From assembly GCF_001720395.1 (NCBI RefSeq), contig NZ_MDTU01000002.1, forward strand, positions 112,253-158,636: a stretch of 46,384 bases of DNA. The letters run 5' to 3'. This document shows, piece by piece, positions 7,544 to 14,909 of this stretch; the first letter of the stretch is position 1; every line of letters starts with the position of its first letter. Position numbers and translations under genes: made by a program. The notes beneath the pieces are model-generated. The model did no database searches and was not told the DNA's origin. It saw only the letters and a list, made by a program, of their open reading frames with translations. The DNA is from Piscirickettsia litoralis. GTDB taxonomy: Bacteria > Pseudomonadota > Gammaproteobacteria > Piscirickettsiales > Piscirickettsiaceae.

Positions 7544-8320
7544 ATGCAAGCAAGCATTAGAATCGCTGAACCTCAAAATAAAAAAGTTACCCCAAGGTTA
7601 TATGCGATACCAGTAGCTTTCTTAGTATCGATTGTGATCACAGGAAACTTAATTGGTCACTACATTGTTCACCCAGTATCGTTTATCACAATTTCAGCGG
7701 GATTATACTGCGCCCCACTCGCCTACATTACTCAAACAATGATCTCCGATGTATATGGAGTAAAATATGGGCGCTTGGCTATCATTTTAGCTCTAGGGTG
7801 CACAACAATGGTTTTTGGTGTAAAAGAGCTTACAATTCATATTCTTGGTCTACCTAATGATAATATGTTAACTGGCGCTGTTCTTTTAGCTGCAATCGTT
7901 AGTTTTTTTGTGGCTGAATATATTGCAGGAACTGCTGTTCAATTATTAAAAATGCATAGATGGCGCAGAAGTTTGCGGACACTAACTGCATTGCTAATTA
8001 CATCTGTAATAGATAGTTTCTTATTTATCGGCATCGCATTTTGGTCTATTTTACCAATACATGAATTAAGTCAAATGATGCTAGATCAATTAATAATAAA
8101 AGTCATGCTTGAAATTGCGCTCCTGCCATTAATCAGATATATATCAGAAGCACTTATTAGGGTAGAAAAAATGGATAGATTAGATGAACTCAGATTCCTT
8201 AATCCGTTCTCATTTAACTTATATTACGGCGAAGAACATAATGTCTATGAGCACCCCGAATCTGAATTAAAAATAAAAAGACAAAACAATAAAAAAACTC
8301 TCATTAAGGTTGAAGATTAA
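7544..8320 (+). CDS. VUT family transporter (YhhQ-like) 2
   Basis: A 258-aa membrane protein with about six TM segments and the VUT signature AYITQTMISDVYGVKYGR (residues 65-82). It is longer than VUT 1 because of an extra hydrophilic C-terminal tail (about 50 residues) rich in charged residues. It follows the XRE regulator by 24 bp with AAGGAAAA before the ATG. The 3' end overlaps the convergent dehydrogenase gene by 17 bp. Family knowledge points to queuosine-precursor uptake, though a divergent copy may carry another substrate. Confidence 0.8.
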   Translation: MQASIRIAEPQNKKVTPRLYAIPVAFLVSIVITGNLIGHYIVHPVSFITISAGLYCAPLAYITQTMISDVYGVKYGRLAIILALGCTTMVFGVKELTIHILGLPNDNMLTGAVLLAAIVSFFVAEYIAGTAVQLLKMHRWRRSLRTLTALLITSVIDSFLFIGIAFWSILPIHELSQMMLDQLIIKVMLEIALLPLIRYISEALIRVEKMDRLDELRFLNPFSFNLYYGEEHNVYEHPESELKIKRQNNKKTLIKVED

Positions 8321-9203
8321 AATCCACAATAATCTTCCCTTTCGCATGAGCATGGCTAACTTGTCTAATAGCCTGCTCAACCTCTGAAAAAGGGAAGGTA
8401 CTTGAAATATGTGGAATAATCTTCCTCACTTCAATTAACTTTGTTAGTCTAAGTAAATCATCGGCATTACGATTTACAACATGATAAACATAGTTGATAT
8501 TTTTAAACTCCTGTTGCTTCCTCTCTTGGAGGGTTAATATCTGCCCACCATTTTTAACCGCTTCAAATGGGAAGGCCTCCTTATAAATATCAAACAATAT
8601 ATCAACATCACCAGACAGTTTAATCTCTTCTTTATCGTAAGCAATAAAATCACCCGCCCCCAACCCTCTTACAAAATCTTCATTCTTACTCGATGCAACA
8701 GCAATTACATGTAAGCCATAATTTTTTGCATGCTGCACAGCCATATGACCAACACCGCCAGATGCACCAGTGATCAATATTGATTTTCCACGAGCTGCAG
8801 ATATTTTATCAAAAGCTTGAATTACTGATAGTCCAACCAATGGTAAAGCTCCCGCCTTTTTTGCAGGAATATTATTAGGTATTGGAACAACATCAACACC
8901 ATTTACTGACACCTTTTCAGCATAGCAGCCCGCCATTTCAGGAAAATTTATAAGCCCATAAACAATATCGCCAACATTATGCTGCGTTCCTTTCTCCGCA
9001 ATAACCTCGCCACACAGCTCCCATCCAGACATAAATGGAAAAATATCATAAGGATAAATTCCAATCTTTGTGTTCCAATCAGTAGGGTTAACTCCTGCTG
9101 AAATAGTCTTAACTATTACTTTTCCCTCTTCTAATTTAGGCTCAGGTACATCAAAACAATAAAAAGGCGTGTTCCCAAACTCTTTAAATCCCCAGGCTTT
9201 CAT
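8304..9203 (-). CDS. Zinc-free MDR oxidoreductase (quinone oxidoreductase-like)
   Basis: A 299-aa protein of the medium-chain dehydrogenase/reductase superfamily. The N-terminal GroES-like half contains SAGVNPTDWNTKIG. The nucleotide site ITGASGGVGHMAVQHAKNYG is near residues 142-161. No structural zinc cysteine cluster is seen, as in QOR-like enzymes that reduce quinones or enals with NADPH. It is slightly short for the family but appears complete. Its ATG overlaps the stop of the 86-aa gene upstream, so they are coupled. It may be part of the aldolase/VUT metabolic island. Confidence 0.8.
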   Translation of the reverse strand: MKAWGFKEFGNTPFYCFDVPEPKLEEGKVIVKTISAGVNPTDWNTKIGIYPYDIFPFMSGWELCGEVIAEKGTQHNVGDIVYGLINFPEMAGCYAEKVSVNGVDVVPIPNNIPAKKAGALPLVGLSVIQAFDKISAARGKSILITGASGGVGHMAVQHAKNYGLHVIAVASSKNEDFVRGLGAGDFIAYDKEEIKLSGDVDILFDIYKEAFPFEAVKNGGQILTLQERKQQEFKNINYVYHVVNRNADDLLRLTKLIEVRKIIPHISSTFPFSEVEQAIRQVSHAHAKGKIIVDFNLQP

Positions 9204-9463
9204 TATTCAGTCTCCTTAACAATTATCCCTTGAAACCAAGATAACTTATGAATGTTATTGTCCTCAATATAACTTAGAACTGTAACGTCACCAGGCATGT
9301 AATCTAATTGACAAACGATTAACTTAACCAATTCAATAACGCACTCCTTTACACTTTCAACATCCTCATATTCGAGATATTTCAACACCGAATTAAGCCG
9401 ATTCGCAGAAACGATCGCAAGATTTACCGCATTATTATATGAAGCAGGAGTAACATCTTTCAT
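9203..9463 (-). CDS. Unknown 86-aa protein coupled to the dehydrogenase
   Basis: A short acidic protein (MKDVTPASYNNAVNLAIVSA...) predicted helical at the N-terminus, with no signal or membrane segment. Its stop overlaps the ATG of the MDR gene, showing translational coupling. No family recognised. Confidence 0.6.
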   Translation of the reverse strand: MKDVTPASYNNAVNLAIVSANRLNSVLKYLEYEDVESVKECVIELVKLIVCQLDYMPGDVTVLSYIEDNNIHKLSWFQGIIVKETE

Positions 9464-9514
9464 CAGAAATGCCCAAATTCCAAACAGTAGCCACTACGCT
9501 ACCAAAAAAATAAC

Positions 9515-10709
9515 TTAAATCAACTCAGGTTCACTCAATTCTCGCCCACCCCCACAAAACCCACTAAAATTACAAGACGACAATCCAAAGTTTTGAACCC
9601 GCCGATCCAGGAGAAGCCCAACGATTTGCTTAAGAGCTTGGACCACCCCCAAACCGACGGCTCGGCTTATACCTGAAGCACCCCTATTTGCGCCTTTCAA
9701 AATGAAGTTAAGCAACTCTCTCCAATAATATTGTACAGTCCGCAATGACAGCCCTGAACGTTCTGAAATATCGACTTGCCGTAAGTTAAGTTTAAAGTTG
9801 ATTTTCAACTCTGCCGTACTTGCTGCTCGCTTGAGCTTCTTCCATGTTTTATTACGCCTCACCTGGGCGGTATAAAGCGCTCCTGCTTGCATTCTTTCTC
9901 TTGATGTAAGCCTTGTTTTCTCTAATTCCATCACCCCGCTGTTCTTAGCTTTGGCTTGGCCAGTGCCTTGGTAAAACTTCCACACCCATTTTGAGATACT
10001 TTTTGTTGTCGTCTCCACTTCTTTGCTGGCCAATCGACCTTCAAAGTTTAAATAGCCCTTATTGTTAATCTCTTTTGCTTTGGCCAAACAACCAACATAA
10101 AAAGCCTCTTCCGATCGATAGCTTTTTTTTATTTGCATATGCCCAAAAGCGTAGGGTATCAAAAAGCTGAACATTCCGGCCATCCTCATCACGAATTTTT
10201 CGAGATTTAGGAATGAATAGACTTTCTAATTTTACGTGGCTGGCCAACTCACCGAGTTGATATTCATGAGCTGTTAAATAGAGTGTGAGCCATTGGTCAG
10301 ACACAGGGTTTTTGGCGATCAAACCTGTATATGCGGGATCGGCATCAAGCGCTTTTACATACGCTTTTTTAACCGCTTCATAGTAGCGTTGTGCTTTAAT
10401 GCTTGCATTCTTGCTTGTATAAACTTCATCAACTTTATAGTAATAGTGGCTATGTCCATTTGTTTTGTTTATGACAATAATATTCGGTGTCGGCAAATTC
10501 AGCTTTTCATATAAGAGTGCACTCTCTGGCCGATCAATATCGATCACCATCCAGTGAATACTCATCGGTGAGTTAGGCTGAATATAATTTGTTTTTAATG
10601 CGAGTTCGGCTGGCCATATCGAAAGCCCCTCACTGAGCTTATAACTGCAGTAAGGCTTTTTAGGCAATGAACTCTTAAAAGTCTCTAAGACTCTCTCTTT
10701 AGGTAACAT
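9515..10709 (-). pseudogene. Second ColE2-type rep gene with a +1 frame break (Rep 2)
   Basis: This is a paralogue of Rep 1: WMVIDID and GHSHYYY are the primase motifs of the N-terminal part, and the C-terminal part has HTH motif VDISERSGLSLRTVQYYW. The frame opens at the ATG at 10709 and breaks near 10122-10129 at a run of eight A (minus strand). Upstream of the run the protein reads LFDTLRFWAYANKK; after removing one A it continues SYRSEEAFYVGCLAKAKE as in Rep 1. So the gene is a pseudogene, contains a sequencing error, or is rescued by slippage. All domains remain otherwise intact, which suggests a recent or phase-variable change. Confidence 0.8.
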
Positions 10710-11048
10710 GTGTTAGCTCTAATAAGAAAGAGTCAGCGATTTTTTCTTGCTAAGTACCTACTTTCCTGCGAGCGGTGCCGCTCAGCATGTTCGAGATTGG
10801 GTGGCCAGCAGCCATGACTTATTGTTGCCTTGTTTTTCACGTTATTATCTCCAGTTTGGCAACAGCTCTGTATCGAATCTAAATCAACCGCATATTCATA
10901 CAGTTGTAATACAACATGTTCTTGAGCTGTGCTCTATGAGTGGAGATGGAGAAGACTCAGGAGAATTTTTTACTTCAGTCTGTCATTTTGTGTTGACAAT
11001 AAAAAGCTCAGCTTATACACTTTCAGTATAAGTTTTTTGATCCTGATG
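10710..11048. other. Rep 2 leader region with several inverted repeats
   Basis: No convincing gene is seen in 10710-11284. Near the rep 2 start there is a compact hairpin (GAGCGG/CCGCTC at 10769-10782) and a second (TGGC/GCCA near 10802-10814). Further out there is a GTTGCC/GGCAAC pair. By analogy with ColE2 plasmids this stretch may hold the rep mRNA leader and an antisense RNA on the + strand. The minus strand of 10745-10830 has a weak resemblance to 5S rRNA, listed as a finding. Confidence 0.35.
11012..11038 (+). terminator. Intrinsic terminator facing away from rep 2
   Basis: A stem CTTATAC/GTATAAG (7 bp, loop of 7) is followed by six T. On the + strand it would end any transcript coming from the rep 2 leader, for example an antisense RNA. 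The stem is AT-rich, so strength is uncertain. Confidence 0.5.
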
Positions 11049-11098
11049 CCCTCAATTCTTATTCACTTTGGCGAGTTACTCTAAGAATTGGGGGTTTT
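11049..11098 (+). terminator. Long-stem terminator
   Basis: Arms CCCTCAATTCTTA (11049-11061) and TAAGAATTGGGGG (11082-11094) pair over 13 positions with one G-T, with a 20-nt loop, followed by TTTTCT. It lies directly after the preceding terminator, so two + strand terminators stand in tandem. Confidence 0.6.
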
Positions 11099-11284
11099 CT
11101 CTATCTGCTCATTAATTCATTTGTTACCAATTTATTTCAAACACTTATGTATACTGACTTAAATTTAGCAGCAAATCTAGTTAATTTCAATTAATACTGA
11201 ATTAACTCTACGCCAACCCTTGCGGCGCTGTAATATGGATAAAAACCACATCATAAACATTTAGTTAGGTGTAACCATTTCAAT

Positions 11285-11602
11285 TTAAAAAGTGTACTCC
11301 GGCTCTTTATAATTTTTGATCATTTCAGCCTGATCATTACACTCTTCAGCTTCTTCGTTAGAAATAATTTTCTCCATTAACTGCTCTTTCTTGTCACCCA
11401 AGAAAGTAATCGCGTTAAACATCGCTTCATGCAAAGTATCACCTGTGAGCACATCCATTGCGTCTTCATAGCTTTTGAAGAGGTTTACCGCATAAGCTTT
11501 ATTATCTCGCTCAACTTGATAGCTGAGCTTTAATTCATCGCACAGCACATCAATTTTTCTTAAATAGCTACCTAGCGTTTTATTTGCGACTTCTTTTTGC
11601 AT
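11285..11602 (-). CDS. Unknown 105-aa protein
   Basis: The ATG at 11602 has the purine-rich AGGGGG just upstream; a GTG two codons earlier is possible. The protein is charged and predicted helical (KTLGSYLRKIDVLCDELKLS...), ending in a negatively charged tail. It lies 15 bp after an RHH-type remnant (11618-11764), as a toxin or partner gene would, but it does not match a toxin family I recognise. Confidence 0.55.
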   Translation of the reverse strand: MQKEVANKTLGSYLRKIDVLCDELKLSYQVERDNKAYAVNLFKSYEDAMDVLTGDTLHEAMFNAITFLGDKKEQLMEKIISNEEAEECNDQAEMIKNYKEPEYTF

Positions 11603-11617
11603 CCCCACCCCCTAAAG

Positions 11618-11764
11618 TTAAGCTCTATTATTATCGGAGTGTAAACTGTTATTTAATTGCTGAACAATCCACTCATTTAAACTCTGTTCATTTTCAGCCG
11701 CAGCCAATGCACACATTTCATGCAATGTCTTACCTAATCTTAAATTAGTTGTAAATTCTCGCTT
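11618..11764 (-). pseudogene. 5'-truncated ribbon-helix-helix (HicB/Arc-like) remnant
   Basis: The 48-codon open frame ends in TAA at 11618 and contains FTTNLRLGKTLHEMCALAAA followed by NEQSLNEWIVQQL. That is the C-terminal RHH signature of HicB/Arc-like antitoxins (strand, helix, SLN-W-turn, helix). No start codon lies upstream in frame, and a stop adjoins the region where the TCTCACATTA repeats begin. The gene therefore seems cut by an old rearrangement. The next gene downstream is the 105-aa unknown. Confidence 0.6.
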
Positions 11765-11778
11765 TCATAATCAGTTTT

Positions 11779-11912
11779 TCTCGCATTAATAGCACCGTTT
11801 TGTCCCACATTATTGACTTTATAAATATCAAGTTTTCTCACATTATTTGACGCTATAATTTTTTGTCTCACATTAACTGATTTTATAAATCACTTTATCT
11901 CACATTATTTGA
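11779..11912. repeat. Five degenerate TCTCACATTA(TTTGA) repeats
   Basis: Copies of TCTCACATTA start near 11779, 11803, 11836, 11866 and 11898, so the period is 24-33 bp (about 2-3 helical turns). The best copies extend to TTTGA and are followed by TATAAAT-like DNA. The array adjoins the broken RHH gene. It may be multiple transposase-binding sites at one end of a degraded transposon, or plasmid iterons. It contains no gene. Confidence 0.5.
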
Positions 11913-11989
11913 AATCGAATTATTCAATAAATGTTTGTGTGTTTTGTTTTAATGAAAAGTTAAGAGCCTCAAAATGAAGCTCTTGGTTA

Positions 11990-12502
11990 TTACAAGTTTC
12001 TGATGCGTTTTATTTCTTCAGAGTTAATTCCCAAAGACTCAAGAAAATTTTGATGTTCGTCCGGCTCCATCTCCTCAAATTTTTGGTGCCATGTACGCAT
12101 AGCTGCCTCATCAAATCCTGCAGCCTTCATTATTTCTACCCATCTTTCTTTAGTTACCATATTTGCCTCTATTAGTTTTGGCTCTTGCAGTAATGCAACA
12201 ATTGCTTTCTGCTGTTTTCTGAGGAGGTTGATCTCTTTTTCCAGCTCATTGAAATGATCTTTCAATATTTGAGCCTGAGACATCCCAGTTTTGCGATCTA
12301 GCAAATCCTTTATGTTAGTAACAGACAAGCCATATGAACGGTACGAGATGATTGCTTCCAGTCGCTCTATTTCCTCATAACCATACCATCGATACCCATT
12401 ATCTGAGCGATGTGAGGGCTGTAATAAGCCTTCACGTTCATAATACAGTATGGCCGCTCTAGAGAGACCATATTTCCTAGCAAGTTGGGTTACTGTTAAC
12501 AT
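11990..12502 (-). CDS. MerR-family transcriptional regulator
   Basis: A 170-aa protein with a typical MerR winged helix at residues 1-70 (LTVTQLARKYGLSRAAILYYEREGLL ... YRWYGYEEIERLEAIISYR). A dimerisation coiled coil runs through residues 80-118. The C-terminal segment (VTKERWVEIMKAAGFDEAAM) resembles TipAS-type MerR proteins but is short. A promoter with the 19-bp spacer typical of MerR control lies upstream, so it probably autoregulates. No clear target gene remains next to it; a transposon-derived element lies on the other side. Confidence 0.85.
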   Translation of the reverse strand: MLTVTQLARKYGLSRAAILYYEREGLLQPSHRSDNGYRWYGYEEIERLEAIISYRSYGLSVTNIKDLLDRKTGMSQAQILKDHFNELEKEINLLRKQQKAIVALLQEPKLIEANMVTKERWVEIMKAAGFDEAAMRTWHQKFEEMEPDEHQNFLESLGINSEEIKRIRNL

Positions 12503-12531
12503 ATAACTTCCTAATCATTAACCGCAAAGTG

Positions 12532-12562
12532 ATTATGAACCCTGAACCTATAGACAGGTCAA
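12532..12562 (-). promoter_or_regulatory. MerR-type promoter with 19-bp spacer
   Basis: On the minus strand TTGACC (12562-12557) is followed after 19 bp by CATAAT (12537-12532), 30 bp before the merR ATG. Between them lies a dyad around CTATAG. Overlong 19-bp spacers are a hallmark of promoters twisted open by MerR proteins. Confidence 0.7.
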
Positions 12563-12611
12563 CACGAAGGTATAACAAATAAAGTGCTGGGTCTATAGTT
12601 TTACTTTAGTT

Positions 12612-12854
12612 GGGGTATCACCCACATCCGTGTCAAAATTTACGGTAAGGATGTCAAATTGAAGTACAGCCTAAATTGACGTCAGATAATCACCTTCAAA
12701 GTGTCAATTTAAGGTTTGTTTTTTAAAAGATGACATGTTCAAAATAAAGGTCTTAGACTCTAAGCTGACATCATATGGCCTGTGGAAATTTACTGTTACA
12801 GTCAATCATGTGGTGCTAAACCGTAAATTTTGACACGGATGTGGGTGATACCCC
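12612..12854. mobile_element. 243-bp Tn3-type miniature element (MITE/TIME)
   Basis: Perfect 35-bp terminal inverted repeats (12612-12646 and 12820-12854) begin with GGGGTATCACCC. The left one continues to ACGGTAAG at position 38, the length and GGGG...TAAG pattern of Tn3-family ends. The flanks are a 5-bp duplication, TAGTT at 12607-12611 and 12855-12859, also typical of Tn3. The interior has no ORF but holds inverted copies of CCTAAATTGAC-like motifs that may be a relic of a resolution site. The element has inserted in the higA-like gene. Confidence 0.85.
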
Positions 12855-12935
12855 TAGTTGCGTTATTCCTTCAACCTCTAAAAATTCCTCACGCAAAAAC
12901 TCGCCGGGGTGTATTGGTTTTCGTTGTAAGTCCAT
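12816..12935 (-). pseudogene. HigA-like antitoxin truncated by the MITE
   Basis: The ATG at 12935 has AGGA upstream and lies 13 bp after the toxin stop. The protein begins MDLQRKPIHPGEFLREEFLE, the N-terminal signature of HigA/VapI antitoxins, then GITQ. At the TAGTT target site it runs into the MITE end and stops at 12816 after 39 codons. The XRE helix-turn-helix is lost, so it should not repress. On the far side of the element the frame does not continue, so the rest was deleted or diverged. Confidence 0.75.
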
Positions 12936-12948
12936 CGCTCAATTCCTG

Positions 12949-13236
12949 CTAGTTCACGTATTTTTTTACTTCGGTGTAAAAATTTTCATGACTTCCAAAT
13001 GTGACAAAAGTGATAATAATTTCATCTTTATCTTTATCATAAACATATGCTAAAAGGGTGAGTTGCTTTTGCATTTTAAATTTATAAACTCTCACTCCAC
13101 CAAGATCACCCTTTTTTACCTCTCCGATATCTGGTTCCTTACAAACAACATTAATTGCCTTTTCTAGCTCTTTTTTTAATGATGTTGGTAATTTTTTTGC
13201 TGCTTTTCTAAATCGAGTGGTTAACTGGATCTTCAT
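12949..13236 (-). CDS. RelE/ParE-family toxin
   Basis: A 95-aa protein of the RelE/ParE fold: an N-terminal helix pair (RFRKAAKKLPTSLKKELEKA) is followed by the beta sheet GVRVYKFKMQKQLTLLAYVY and EIIITFVTFGSHENFYTEVKK. Toxins of this class cleave ribosome-bound mRNA (RelE) or poison gyrase (ParE); which applies is not decidable here. Its ATG overlaps the TGA of the ParD-like gene (ATGA), giving tight coupling. A higA-like gene directly downstream is broken. Confidence 0.8.
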   Translation of the reverse strand: MKIQLTTRFRKAAKKLPTSLKKELEKAINVVCKEPDIGEVKKGDLGGVRVYKFKMQKQLTLLAYVYDKDKDEIIITFVTFGSHENFYTEVKKYVN

Positions 13237-13454
13237 AGTGAACCTGTATATTCCTCTACATTACCAGATCTCACATCCTCTAATCCCAGCATGATTTCAC
13301 GAATCATACTATAAGGTAAGTCAGGGTTATCTTCGGCCACCTGTCCAACTCTCGCCCAATGTTCAATTTGCTTTGCTAATGAACGATGGAATACGCTGCT
13401 ATGCGCTTTCGCATCATTAACAAGCTCCTGGTCTAAACTAACTGCTTGTGCCAT
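13233..13454 (-). CDS. ParD-like antitoxin
   Basis: A 73-aa protein of the ParD_like family: VSLDQELVNDAKAHSSVFHR resembles the ribbon-helix-helix N-terminus, followed by SLAKQIEHWARVGQVAEDNP and a toxin-binding tail. It is first in the operon with the RelE/ParE toxin. A promoter with TTGCAA and TATAAT lies upstream, and the antitoxin probably represses it. A third gene, higA-like, originally followed the toxin. Confidence 0.8.
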   Translation of the reverse strand: MAQAVSLDQELVNDAKAHSSVFHRSLAKQIEHWARVGQVAEDNPDLPYSMIREIMLGLEDVRSGNVEEYTGSL

Positions 13455-13486
13455 AACTCTGCCCTCATATTTACTAAATGCTACTT

Positions 13487-13516
13487 ATTATAGTATATAA
13501 CAATAAAATATTGCAA
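13487..13516 (-). promoter_or_regulatory. Sigma70 promoter of the ParD/RelE operon
   Basis: On the minus strand TTGCAA (13516-13511), an 18-bp spacer and a consensus TATAAT (13492-13487) lie 33 bp before the ParD ATG. The region is AT-rich with short dyads that could be the RHH operator. Confidence 0.65.
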
Positions 13517-13619
13517 TCTTACCATGTTCGACAGAATGCCGACCATAACGTTCACAAGAGTTAGTATCTTTATGTTTTATTTAAGTTTTTGATTTAGACA
13601 AGATAATCAAATAAAGCCT

Positions 13620-14819
13620 CTAAATTAGATCAGCATTAAAGAACTTTTTACTCACCCAGCAAGATTTAATCCTGACCCACTTTGAGCAGCGTGAGTCATA
13701 ATGCCACACAGCTACAATTTGTCTAGGAGCTATACGACGTGCAACATTTATCTCCTTCAGTTCAGGGCAGTTATTTAAGTAAAAAGCCATATTTCTATGC
13801 TCAAGAATAATTTCTAGTATAATGCCATCCTGTCCAGTGTAATTCTTAGCTACTTCGATATCCGTAGTTGTAGACATTCCCATTGAATAAGTAGCGCCAA
13901 GTTGCCCAAAAAACAGGCTTAAGTAACCTAACCTGTCATGATGGTAAAGGTTATAAGGATTAAAACTTTGGCCCTTTCTATAGTTTTCGTTATTGTGCCA
14001 TAAGCCCCCTTGTCTTTCGATTTGTTCTAAGATGCTGCTTGAATCCATCCCTCTATAAACTTTTGTTGGACCCATAACACGATCTTGTTCAGCCTTCTTT
14101 ATCCACTTTTCATGATTGGAGGCTAAAGCTTCTACAGTTTCATACTGCCCGTAATACTTACTAGCTGGATTATCTATTTTCTTTAATTCACCGTAATCCT
14201 CAAAATCCACACTTGATATAACAGAGTCAGAACGAATACTTTTATCACTATAATCAAAATGAAGCTCTACCTTAGATTTAACTGGCTTAGAAGGTAACTT
14301 GCGTGCTTTTGAAAAATCAACATAACCTGATCTAAAACTGTCAATAATACTTTTTCTATGCTCCAAACCAGAAATACCTGTATTACCTCTTTGTTCTATT
14401 AATCCTTGTATATATCTTGACATTCCAGCTAATTTCATCTCTTTTATATCAATTAAAAAAAACAATGCTTCCTGAATCGTTATAGATTTCATCTGGTATA
14501 TATTAGTTGTATTGTTAATAAAAACACGAATGAAAGAACTTTCTTTCTCTGAAATCCTTTTTCCCATTACCCTCTGAAATCTATAACAAACGACATCCTC
14601 GTACATTTTCACGAAACACTCATAACCAAACTTTCTCTTGTCTTCCCTTGCACGTTTTCTGCTTTTTCCAAACCCTAGTGAAAATGAATTATGAATGTAA
14701 AGTATTCTCTTCTTATCGTCAGATCTAAGGTGATGATTATAATAGTCGTCGTAGTTTTTTCTCAATGCAGATTCTAATCTTTCATAACTAAGAGAATTGC
14801 AAAGAATAATTTTAGACAT
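13620..14819 (-). CDS. Putative ADP-ribosyltransferase (R-S-E class) protein
   Basis: A 399-aa protein. The C-terminal 150 residues carry the order of motifs of pertussis/enterotoxin-like mono-ADP-ribosyltransferases. Motif 1 is KVYRGMDSSS (R256); motif 2 is GMSTTTDIEVAKNY (STT 316-318); motif 3 is ELKEINVARRIAPRQI (candidate E356). The N-terminal 240 residues are basic and unassigned, possibly a translocation or immunity-linked region. No signal peptide is seen, so type III/IV delivery or an intracellular toxin would be needed. It lies between two TA modules and is monocistronic. The call is by motif only; activity is untested. Confidence 0.55.
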   Translation of the reverse strand: MSKIILCNSLSYERLESALRKNYDDYYNHHLRSDDKKRILYIHNSFSLGFGKSRKRAREDKRKFGYECFVKMYEDVVCYRFQRVMGKRISEKESSFIRVFINNTTNIYQMKSITIQEALFFLIDIKEMKLAGMSRYIQGLIEQRGNTGISGLEHRKSIIDSFRSGYVDFSKARKLPSKPVKSKVELHFDYSDKSIRSDSVISSVDFEDYGELKKIDNPASKYYGQYETVEALASNHEKWIKKAEQDRVMGPTKVYRGMDSSSILEQIERQGGLWHNNENYRKGQSFNPYNLYHHDRLGYLSLFFGQLGATYSMGMSTTTDIEVAKNYTGQDGIILEIILEHRNMAFYLNNCPELKEINVARRIAPRQIVAVWHYDSRCSKWVRIKSCWVSKKFFNADLI

Positions 14820-14909
14820 AGCGCTTTAACTACTCGACTTGTTAATTGTTTACTCATAAACATAAACATAAACACAAACAAAGTCTACACCAGCAGCAAT
14901 CCCAGAGGT

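Noticed and set aside
10747-11031. 94-aa + strand ORF next to rep 2
   Set aside because: It overlaps hairpins of the rep leader, has no RBS and low-complexity composition, and ends at a terminator; no coding signal.
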